Assembly (NCBI GenBank): GCA_024235015.1
Contig: JACKNG010000009.1
Coordinates: 124,001 to 188,000 of the forward strand
From: Gammaproteobacteria bacterium
Lineage (GTDB): Bacteria > Pseudomonadota > Gammaproteobacteria > Ga0077536
Length of the DNA stretch: 64,000 bases
Direction of reading: 5' to 3'
A program made the translations under genes and the position numbers. Shown in pieces: positions 25,467 to 33,104 of the stretch. Positions within the stretch are counted from its first letter, which is position 1; every line of letters starts with the position of its first letter. The notes under the pieces were generated by a model. The model saw nothing but the letters and a program-made list of their open reading frames with translations, searched no databases and had not been told where the DNA came from.

Positions 25467-26566
25467 GGCCTCGCCGGTTGCCCGACCACCGGTGTCGCCA
25501 CCTCGACCGCGCCGTTCTGCCCGCGTTGGCGCAGGGCATGATCGACCAGCACCAGCGCCAGCATGGCCTCGGCGATCGGCACCGCGCGGATACCGACGCA
25601 GGGATCGTGCCGGCCGAGGGTGGCGATCTCGGCCGCGGCGCCGTGGACGTCGATGGTCGCACCGCTGAGGCGGATGCTGGAGGTCGGCTTGAGGGCGATG
25701 CTGACGACGATGTCCTGGCCGGTCGAGATACCGCCGACGATACCGCCGGCGTGGTTGGCGGCGAAACGCTCGGGCGACATCTCGTCGCGGTGCACGGTGC
25801 CCTTCTGCCCGACCACGGCGAAGCCGTCGCCGATCTCGACGCCCTTGACGGCATTGATGCTCATCATGGCCTTGGCGATGTCGGCGTCGAGGCGGTCGAA
25901 GACCGGCTCGCCCCAGCCCGGCGGCAGGCCACGCGCCACCACGTTGACCCGCGCCCCGATCGAATCGCCCTCCTTGCGCAGGGCGTCCATGTAGGCCTCG
26001 AGCTCGGGCACGCGCGCGGGCTCGGCGCAGAAGAAGGGATTACCGTCCACGGCAGCGAGATCGTGCGCGGCGAGCGCGATCGGACCGAGTTGAGCGAGGT
26101 AACCGTGGAGCGTCACGCCGTGGACCTCGGCGAGGTACTTGCGCGCGATGGCGCCGGCCGCGACGCGCATGCAGGTCTCGCGCGCCGAGGCACGACCTCC
26201 GCCGCGGTAGTCGCGCACGCCGTATTTCTGCACGTAGGCATAGTCGGCATGGCCGGGACGGAACTTGTCGCGGATATCGGCATAGTCGCGCGACTTCTGG
26301 TCGGTGTTCTCGATGACCAGGCCGATCGGGGTGCCGGTGGTGCGGCCGTCGAAGACCCCGGACATGATGCGCACGAGGTCGTCCTCGCGGCGCTGCGTGG
26401 TATGGCGTGACTGGCCCGGCTTGCGCCGATCGAGCTCGCGCTGCAGGTCGGCTTCGCACAGGGACAGGCCGGGCGGGCAGCCGTCGACGATACCGACGTA
26501 GCCGGGGCCGTGGCTCTCGCCCGCCGTGGTCAGGGTGAACAGGGTACCGAGGGTGTTTCCGGACAT
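25463..26566 (-). CDS. aroC: Chorismate synthase
   Basis: A 367-residue chorismate synthase, last step of the shikimate pathway (EPSP to chorismate, needing reduced FMN). Seen: the start MSGNTLGTLFTLTTAGESHG, the signature GDGCPPGL-like region, RRKPGQSRHTTQRREDD, RPGHADYAYVQKYGVRDYRGGGRASARET and the C-terminal SRHDPCVGIRAVPIAEAM-type motif (here GRHDPC). It lies 38 bp downstream of prmB and overlaps glcE by 4 bp in the htpG-prmB-aroC-glcE-glcF run. prmB-aroC is a common gammaproteobacterial pair. Confidence 0.97.
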   Translation of the reverse strand: MSGNTLGTLFTLTTAGESHGPGYVGIVDGCPPGLSLCEADLQRELDRRKPGQSRHTTQRREDDLVRIMSGVFDGRTTGTPIGLVIENTDQKSRDYADIRDKFRPGHADYAYVQKYGVRDYRGGGRASARETCMRVAAGAIARKYLAEVHGVTLHGYLAQLGPIALAAHDLAAVDGNPFFCAEPARVPELEAYMDALRKEGDSIGARVNVVARGLPPGWGEPVFDRLDADIAKAMMSINAVKGVEIGDGFAVVGQKGTVHRDEMSPERFAANHAGGIVGGISTGQDIVVSIALKPTSSIRLSGATIDVHGAAAEIATLGRHDPCVGIRAVPIAEAMLALVLVDHALRQRGQNGAVEVATPVVGQPARP

Positions 26567-26604
26567 CCGGCCATTCTACCAGCGCGGCGCCGTCGCTGGC
26601 CCGC

Positions 26605-27492
26605 TCAGACGCCGGCCACGAGATCCTCGCGGGTGAGCAGGAACACCCCTTCACCACCGTGCGCGAACTCGAGCCAGGTAAACGGCAGCTGCGGGTAACG
26701 CGCCGCCACTTCCGCCCAGATCTCGCCGACCTCGACGACCAGCAGGCCACCCGGCGCCAGCGCCGCGGGCGCACCGGCGAGGATGCCTTCGAGGCAGCTC
26801 ATGCCGTCGTCACCGGCCACCAACCCGAGCCCGGGTTCCGCCTGGTACTCGGGCGGCAGGGCGCGCCACACCGCGCGCGGCACGTAGGGCGGATTGCTGA
26901 CGATGATGTCGTAGGGTGCCGCCGCCGGCGGGTAGAGGTCGGCTTCGTGCAGGGTGACGCGCCCGGCCATCCGGTGGCGCGCGACGTTGGTCGCGGCCAC
27001 AGCCAGCGCGTCGGCGCTGATGTCGCTGGCCTCGACGTTCGCCTCGGGGAAGAAATGCGCGCAGGCGATGGCGATACAGCCGCTGCCGGTACCGATGTCG
27101 AGCAGGCGCGCCACCGGCCGTGCGCCCCGCCAGGGTTCGAAGCGCGCCGCGATCAGCTCGGCCAGCGGCGAGCGCGGCACCAGCACGCGTTCGTCGACGG
27201 CGAACTCGAGGCCGGCGAACCACATCCGCCCGGTGAGATAGGCCGCCGGGCGGCGCGTCTCGATACGTGCCCGCACCAGGGCTTCGACGGCGTCGCGCTG
27301 GGCCGCGTCGAGCGGCGCCTCGAGGGCCTCGGCAGCGATGTCGTAGGACCAGCCGAGCGCATGCAGGACGAGGAACAAGGCCTCGTCAGCGGCATTGTCG
27401 GTACCGTGGCCGAAATGCAGGCCGGCGGCGTCGAAACGCCGCGCGGCCGCCGTTACCAGCGCCGCGGCGCTGGTACCGCCGGACGCGTTCAG
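26605..27492 (-). CDS. prmB: Ribosomal protein L3 N5-glutamine methyltransferase PrmB
   Basis: A protein of about 295 residues that methylates a glutamine of ribosomal protein L3. Seen: FGHGTDNAADEA near the N-terminus, AYLTGRMWFAGLEFAVDERVLVPRSP, the SAM motif LDIGTGSGCIAIA and the catalytic NPPY. The frame has no ATG, GTG or TTG ahead of the conserved region. The best start is CTG at 27492, which overlaps the htpG stop as CTGA, copying the ATGA junctions seen elsewhere. This gives near the family length (310 in E. coli). A sequencing error or a start farther inside htpG are alternatives, but no start codon appears in that upstream frame either. Confidence 0.88.
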   Translation of the reverse strand: MNASGGTSAAALVTAAARRFDAAGLHFGHGTDNAADEALFLVLHALGWSYDIAAEALEAPLDAAQRDAVEALVRARIETRRPAAYLTGRMWFAGLEFAVDERVLVPRSPLAELIAARFEPWRGARPVARLLDIGTGSGCIAIACAHFFPEANVEASDISADALAVAATNVARHRMAGRVTLHEADLYPPAAAPYDIIVSNPPYVPRAVWRALPPEYQAEPGLGLVAGDDGMSCLEGILAGAPAALAPGGLLVVEVGEIWAEVAARYPQLPFTWLEFAHGGEGVFLLTREDLVAGV

Positions 27493-29363
27493 CCCGGCTG
27501 CCCGGCGAGTTCGAGCACGACCTCGTTCATGCGTCGCACGAAACCCGCCGGGTCGTCGAGGCGCCCGCCCTCGGCCAGGATCGACTGTTCGTGGAGCAGC
27601 GTGGCCCAGTGCTCGAAGCGTTCGCCGTCCTCGATGGTGTCGAGCACCCGGAGCATGGGATGGCCGAGGTTGATCTCGAGGATGCGCTTGCTTTCCGGCA
27701 CGTCCTGCCCCGCTGCACGCAGCATGCGTTCGAGGTTGGCGCTCATCTGCTCGCCGCCCGACACCAGGCAGGCCGGCGAGGCGGTCAGGCGATGGCTCGC
27801 GCGGACGTCGGCGACCCGTTCGCCGAGCGCACTGCGGATGCGCGCCAACACGCCGTTGTCGGCCTGCTCGCCGGCCTTCTCCGCGTCCGCCCCCGCGACC
27901 GGTTCGAGGTCGGCCTGCAGCACCGACTTGAGCGGCTTGCCGCCGTACTCCGTGAGGTGGCCGACCAGCCACTCGTCGATGGGGTCGTGCATCAGCAGGA
28001 CCTCGATGCCGCGATCGCGGAAACCCTCGAGCTGCGGGCTGTTGCGCGCGGTGGCCAGGCTGTCGCTGACGATGTAGTAGATGGCGTCCTGGTCGTCGCC
28101 CATGCGGCCGATGTAATCGTCGAGGCCGACCAGCGGCGGTTGTTCGCCCTGCTCGTCGTGGGTGCTGGCGAAACGCAGCAGTTTGGCGATGCGCTCCTTG
28201 TTGGCAAAGTCCTCGACCACGCCTTCCTTGAGCACCCGGCCGAAGGCCTGCCAGAACTTCGGATAGTCCTCGCTGCCCGCCAGTTCCTCGATCAGGCCGA
28301 GGACCTTCTTCACCGACGCCGCGCGGATGGTTTCGAGCGCCTTGTTCTTCTGCAGGATTTCGCGCGAGACGTTCAGCGGCAGGTCGCTGGTGTCGATGAT
28401 GCCGCGCACGAAACGCAGGTAGCGCGGCAGCAGCTCCTCGGCGTCGTCCATGATGAACACGCGCTGGACGTAGAGCTTGACGCCGTGCTTGGCCTCGCGG
28501 TCCCACAGGTCGAACGGCGCCTGCGCCGGCAGGTAGAACAGCGTGGTGTACTCGAGCTTGCCCTCGACCTTGCTGTGCACCCAGCGCAGCGGATCGCCGA
28601 AGTCGTGCGAGACGTGCTTGTAGAACTCGCGGTACTCCTCGTCGGTGAGTTCGTTCTTGGACCGTGTCCACATCGCGGTGGCCTGGTTGACCACTTCGCT
28701 GCCTTCTTCGTCGCCGCCCTTCGGCATGCGCACGGGAATCGAGATGTGGTCGGAGTAGCGCTTGCTGATGTCGCGCAGACGCCAGCCGTTGGCGAACTCC
28801 TTGGCGTCCTCCTTGAGGTGCAGCACGATCTCGGTGCCGCGCTGCGCGCGCTCGACCGTCTCGATGGAATACTCGCCCTTGCCGTCGCTCTCCCAGCGCA
28901 CGCCGTGCGCGGCAGGTTCGCCGGCCTTGCGCGTGGTCACCGTGACGCGATCGGCGACGATGAAGGCGGCATAGAAGCCGACGCCGAACTGACCGATGAG
29001 CTGCGAATCCTTGCGCGCATCGCCGCTCAGGGCGCCGAAGAATTCGCGCGTGCCCGACTTGGCGATGGTGCCGAGGTTGGCGATGACCTCCTCGCGGCTC
29101 ATGCCGATGCCGTTGTCGCGTACCGTGACGGTGCCGGCCTTCTCGTCGAAGTCGATGTCGACGGCAAGGTCGGCGTCCCCCTCGTAGAGGCTGTCGTCGG
29201 AAAGCGCCAGGAAACGCAGCTTGTCGGCGGCGTCGGAGGCATTGGAAACCAGCTCGCGGAGAAAGATCTCGCGGTTGCTGTAGAGGGAATTGATGACGAG
29301 ATCGAGCAGCTGGCGCACTTCGGATTCGAAGCCGCGCTGCTCCTTGGCCGTGGCTGCGGTCAT
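27489..29363 (-). CDS. htpG: Chaperone HtpG (bacterial Hsp90)
   Basis: A 624-residue Hsp90, the same length as E. coli HtpG, an ATP-dependent cytosolic chaperone dimer. Seen: the GHKL ATPase domain with LRELVSNASDAADKLR, VRDNGIGM and GQFGVGFYAAFIVADRV; the middle domain with YVQRVFIMDD and NVSREILQ; and a C-terminal dimerisation part. ATG 29363 is chosen because GAGAGGA is placed 10 bases ahead and MTAATAKEQRGFESEV begins the conserved N-terminus. Its promoter must lie in the 166-bp divergent gap shared with mutS. It heads the five-gene - strand run. Confidence 0.97.
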   Translation of the reverse strand: MTAATAKEQRGFESEVRQLLDLVINSLYSNREIFLRELVSNASDAADKLRFLALSDDSLYEGDADLAVDIDFDEKAGTVTVRDNGIGMSREEVIANLGTIAKSGTREFFGALSGDARKDSQLIGQFGVGFYAAFIVADRVTVTTRKAGEPAAHGVRWESDGKGEYSIETVERAQRGTEIVLHLKEDAKEFANGWRLRDISKRYSDHISIPVRMPKGGDEEGSEVVNQATAMWTRSKNELTDEEYREFYKHVSHDFGDPLRWVHSKVEGKLEYTTLFYLPAQAPFDLWDREAKHGVKLYVQRVFIMDDAEELLPRYLRFVRGIIDTSDLPLNVSREILQKNKALETIRAASVKKVLGLIEELAGSEDYPKFWQAFGRVLKEGVVEDFANKERIAKLLRFASTHDEQGEQPPLVGLDDYIGRMGDDQDAIYYIVSDSLATARNSPQLEGFRDRGIEVLLMHDPIDEWLVGHLTEYGGKPLKSVLQADLEPVAGADAEKAGEQADNGVLARIRSALGERVADVRASHRLTASPACLVSGGEQMSANLERMLRAAGQDVPESKRILEINLGHPMLRVLDTIEDGERFEHWATLLHEQSILAEGGRLDDPAGFVRRMNEVVLELAGQPG

Positions 29364-29529
29364 GGCGTGGAAGTCCTCTCTGAACAGTGTCCGGTGGTGG
29401 AGCGGCACGGCAACGTAGGGGCACGCGCGAAGGATTTCAAGGCCGCTTCGAACATCGCGCGGGGCCGCGCTACCATAGCGGCGCCGAACCCGGACCACCC
29501 CGACACCGTGCACCGCGAAGCCGCGCCCA

Positions 29530-32118
29530 GTGAGTGAATCCCGCCCCGCCGAGTGCGACCGCGCGCCCCCGCAGGGTGTACGCGAACACACCCCGGTCAT
29601 GCAGCAATACCTGGGCATCAAGGCCCAGCACCCCGACATCCTGCTGTTCTACCGCATGGGCGACTTCTACGAATTGTTCTTCGACGACGCCCGCCGCGCC
29701 GCCGAACTGCTCGAGATCACCCTGACCGCGCGCGGCCACAGCGGCGGTGAGCCGATCCCCATGGCGGGCGTGCCGGTGCACGCCGCCGAGACCTACCTCG
29801 CGCGCCTGCTCAAGCTCGGCGAGGCGGTCGCCATCTGCGAGCAGATCGGAGACCCGGCCGAATCGCGCGGCCCGGTCGAGCGCAAGGTCACGCGTATCCT
29901 CACTCCCGGCACCGTTACCGACGACGCCCTGCTCGAGGAACGTCGCGACAACCTCATCGTCGCGGTGGCCGGAGTGGACGGCCGTCTCGGCCTGGCCAGC
30001 CTCGATCTCGGCGCGGCGCGGTTCCGGGTCATGGAGTTCGCTGCACCGAGCGCGCTGGAAGAAGAGCTCGACCGCCTCGACGCGGCCGAAATCCTCGCGC
30101 CGGAAGGCTTCCCCGCCTTCGCCGACCGCGAGCTCGCGCGGCGCGTACGCCGCCTGCCGGACTGGCGCTTCGACCCAGCCGCCGCGCAACGCGCCCTGTG
30201 TGGGCATTTCGGTGTCGACGACCTCGACGGTTTCGGCTGCGCCGCACTCGAGGCCGCCGTCGCCGCCGCCGGCGGCCTGCTCGGCTACTGCCGCGAAACC
30301 CAGGGCCAGGCCCTGTCCCACCTCGACAGCCTGGCCGTCGAACACCACGACGCCGGCGTCCGCCTCGACCGCGCCACCCGGCGCAACCTGGAACTGACCG
30401 AGGCCTTGTCGGGCCGCGCCGAACACAGCCTGCTGGGCATCCTCGACACCACGCGTTCGGCCATGGGCGCGCGCCTGCTGCGCCGCTGGCTGACCCAGCC
30501 ACGCCGCGACCAGGCCGTACTGCGCCGCCGTCACCACGCCGTCGACAGCCTGCTCACCCTGCTCGACCTCGCGCGCGTACGCGAGACCCTGCGCGCCGCC
30601 GCCGACATCGAGCGCATCGCCGCACGCGTCGCCCTCGGCAGTGCCCGGCCACGCGACCTCTCGCGCCTGCGCGACACGCTGCCGCTGCTGCCGGTGCTGC
30701 AAACCCTGCTCGAGACCGGGGTCAGTCCCCTGCTCGACGAGTTGCGCGACGACTACGCGCCGCTGCCCGAACTGCACGCCCTGCTCGCTGCCGCCCTGGT
30801 CGAGACGCCACCGCCGCAGGCACGCGACGGCGGGGTCATCGCCGAGGGCTACGATGCCGAGCTCGACGAGCTGCGCCATGCCAGCGCCGACGCCGATGCC
30901 TGGCTGGTCGCGCTCGAGGCCCGTGAGCGTGAACGCAGCGGCATCGCCACGCTCAAGGTCGGCTACAACCGCGTGCACGGCTACTACATCGAGGTGAGCC
31001 GCGCACAGGCCGCCAAGGTGCCCGACGACTACCAGCGACGACAGACCCTGAAGGCCGCCGAGCGCTACGTCACCCCCGAACTCAAACAGTTCGAGACGCG
31101 CATCCTGAGCGCGGCCGACAAGGCGGCGCGGCGGGAGAAAGCGCTCTACGAAGCCCTGATCGAAACGGTCGCGGCGGATGTCCCGCGCCTGCAGCGCGCG
31201 GCCGCCGCGCTCGCCACGCTCGACGTGCTGGCGACCTTCGCCGAACGCGCCGAGACCCTGCAGTGGACCCGGCCGGAGTTCGTCGCCGAGGCGGTGATCC
31301 GCATCCGCGAGGGCCGCCACCCGGTCGTCGAGCGATTTCTCGACGAGCCCTTCGTCGCCAACGACCTGGAACTCGACCCGGCACGTCGCCTGCTGCTCGT
31401 CACCGGTCCCAACATGGGCGGCAAGTCGACCTACATGCGCCAGGCCGCCCTGATCGCCCTGCTCGCCCACATCGGCAGCTTCGTACCGGCCACGGCGGCC
31501 TGTTTCGGACCACTCGATGCCATCTACTCGCGCATCGGCGCCGCCGACAATCTCGCCGGCGGCCAGAGCACGTTCATGGTCGAGATGAGCGAAGTCGCCA
31601 ACATCCTCCACAACGCCAGCGCTGCCAGCCTCGTCATCGTCGACGAGATCGGCCGCGGAACCAGTACCTACGACGGCCTCGCCCTGGCCTGGGCCGCGGC
31701 CGAGCACCTCGCCGTCGACAACCGGGCCTTCACCCTGTTTTCGACCCACTACTTCGAACTCACTTCGCTCGCCGACAGCGCCCCGGGCGTGGTCAACGTC
31801 CGTCTCGACGCGGTCGAGCACGGCGACGACGTGGTCTTCATGCACAGCGTGCGCGAGGGACCTGCCAACCGCAGCTACGGGCTGGCCGTGGCACGGCGGG
31901 CCGGGGTACCGACGGAAGTGCTGCGCCGGGCGCGCGAACTGCTGCAATCGTTCGAGGACCGCGCCCCGCGCGCGGCCGTCGACGCAGCCCCTCAGATGAC
32001 CCTGTTTCCGGGCCCTCACCCCATCGTCGAAGCGCTCGAGATGCTCGACCCGGACAGCCTGACGCCACGCGAGGCCCTCGAGACGCTGTACCGCCTGCGC
32101 AGCCTGCTCGACGGCTGA
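29530..32118 (+). CDS. mutS: DNA mismatch repair protein MutS
   Basis: An 862-residue MutS, the mismatch-recognition ATPase. Seen: the mismatch-binding F-x-E motif in MGDFYELFFDDA near residue 44, the connector and clamp domains, and the ABC ATPase with Walker A GPNMGGKSTYMRQ (about residue 626), Walker B VDEIGRGTSTYDG and a THYFELT switch. The C-terminal DSLTPREALETLYRLRSLL is the tetramer/MutL-binding tail. The start is GTG 29530 (VSESRPAE). It is divergent from htpG and followed after 120 bp by fdxA. Confidence 0.97.
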   Translation: MSESRPAECDRAPPQGVREHTPVMQQYLGIKAQHPDILLFYRMGDFYELFFDDARRAAELLEITLTARGHSGGEPIPMAGVPVHAAETYLARLLKLGEAVAICEQIGDPAESRGPVERKVTRILTPGTVTDDALLEERRDNLIVAVAGVDGRLGLASLDLGAARFRVMEFAAPSALEEELDRLDAAEILAPEGFPAFADRELARRVRRLPDWRFDPAAAQRALCGHFGVDDLDGFGCAALEAAVAAAGGLLGYCRETQGQALSHLDSLAVEHHDAGVRLDRATRRNLELTEALSGRAEHSLLGILDTTRSAMGARLLRRWLTQPRRDQAVLRRRHHAVDSLLTLLDLARVRETLRAAADIERIAARVALGSARPRDLSRLRDTLPLLPVLQTLLETGVSPLLDELRDDYAPLPELHALLAAALVETPPPQARDGGVIAEGYDAELDELRHASADADAWLVALEARERERSGIATLKVGYNRVHGYYIEVSRAQAAKVPDDYQRRQTLKAAERYVTPELKQFETRILSAADKAARREKALYEALIETVAADVPRLQRAAAALATLDVLATFAERAETLQWTRPEFVAEAVIRIREGRHPVVERFLDEPFVANDLELDPARRLLLVTGPNMGGKSTYMRQAALIALLAHIGSFVPATAACFGPLDAIYSRIGAADNLAGGQSTFMVEMSEVANILHNASAASLVIVDEIGRGTSTYDGLALAWAAAEHLAVDNRAFTLFSTHYFELTSLADSAPGVVNVRLDAVEHGDDVVFMHSVREGPANRSYGLAVARRAGVPTEVLRRARELLQSFEDRAPRAAVDAAPQMTLFPGPHPIVEALEMLDPDSLTPREALETLYRLRSLLDG

Positions 32119-32173
32119 AACAGACCGCCGTCTGCCCGCGGCGGGAGGCCCTTTCGGATCCGGCTTCAATCTG

Positions 32174-32202
32174 TTGGGCTGACCGCGGGCAGTGGCTATA
32201 AT
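32174..32202 (+). promoter_or_regulatory. Sigma-70 promoter for fdxA
   Basis: A perfect -10 TATAAT (32197-32202) with TTGGGC as -35 (32174-32179) at 17-bp spacing. Transcription would start near 32209, giving a leader of about 30 bases before the fdxA ATG. Confidence 0.7.
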
Positions 32203-32237
32203 GCGCGCCCTTGTCGTCCAAACCGTAGTGCGCCGCC

Positions 32238-32561
32238 ATGACATTTGTCGTCACCGAGAACTGTATCAAGTGCAAGTACACCGACTGCGTCGAGGTGTGC
32301 CCGGTCGACTGCTTCCACGAAGGGCCGAACATGCTCGTCATCGACCCCGACGAGTGCATCGATTGCACCCTGTGCGAACCGGAATGCCCGGCCGAGGCGA
32401 TCAAATCGGAAGACGACCTGACCGACGACGAACAGCAGTACCTGGCGCTCAACACCGAACTTGCCCAGCAATGGCCGGTGATCAGCGAGATGAAGGATCC
32501 GCCGGCGGACGCCGACGAGTGGAAGGGCAAACCGGGCAAGCTCGAACTCCTCGAGCGCTGA
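32238..32561 (+). CDS. fdxA: FdxA-type 7Fe-8S ferredoxin
   Basis: A 107-residue ferredoxin with two cluster motifs, CIKCKYTDCVEVCPVDCF and CIDCTLCEPECPAEAI, followed by the roughly 45-residue C-terminal extension typical of Azotobacter-type FdI ([3Fe-4S][4Fe-4S]). A soluble one-electron carrier; possible clients in this window are the iron-sulfur enzymes HpnH and IspG, but that is only a suggestion. It has its own promoter and is likely monocistronic. mutS next to fdxA is a common gammaproteobacterial arrangement. Confidence 0.96.
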   Translation: MTFVVTENCIKCKYTDCVEVCPVDCFHEGPNMLVIDPDECIDCTLCEPECPAEAIKSEDDLTDDEQQYLALNTELAQQWPVISEMKDPPADADEWKGKPGKLELLER

Positions 32562-33104
32562 GCCGCGCCGGCCGTCGTCACCACGGCCAAAGAGAGAACC
32601 GGGACCGGACGTTCCGTGTCCGGCCCCGGCGACGACCGGGTATCCACGCCTTCTCCCTGACTGGCGCTGGCAGGTCTAGCCTACACCCGGTCCGAGCCCA
32701 TGCGTCGGCTGGACTCCGGTGCCATTGAGCCGCATGCAATGGCCGCGCGGCAACTCGCCGCAATTTTCGCCCCGGCGGCCGGAACATCAATAGATTCAAT
32801 TAATTAAATTCCCGTGTTCGGGCCCCTGCCCGAACGCCAGGCGTACGCTCGGGAAAATCTCCCGGGCGGGACCGCGGCGGCGCCGCAGCGCTACCCCGGC
32901 ACACGGCAGCAGCGCTGCAGCAGGTGCGCCGCAACGACCACCCGACCCAGAGCACGTGCCGTGCCGTCGGTACCGCGCACCCACCGCGCGCGCGTCGCGC
33001 TCACCGGGCGCCACGCAGCCGCAGACCGGCCCTGAGCCGCTATTTTCCCGAAACCGATCACGCTACACTTCGGACCTTCAAATCCCCGCACCCTCGATTC
33101 TCGG
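32562..33104. other. Intergenic region fdxA to CHASE2 kinase with two hairpins
   Basis: 543 bp with no convincing gene. It contains the fdxA-proximal hairpin listed separately, an AT-rich island at about 32790-32812, and directly after it a perfect stem GTTCGGGC/GCCCGAAC (32816-32823, 32828-32835, loop CCCT). On the - strand that second hairpin is followed by the AT-rich island. The kinase promoter is probably in the last 100 bp; TACACT at 33064-33069 is a possible -10 without a good -35. Confidence 0.4.
32599..32629 (+). terminator. Strong hairpin after fdxA
   Basis: CCGGG-A-CCGGAC pairs with GTCCGG-C-CCCGG (32599-32610 with 32618-32629, one A/C mismatch, loop of seven). It lies 38 bp past the fdxA stop. 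No T run follows, so it is a probable but not classical terminator. Confidence 0.5.
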
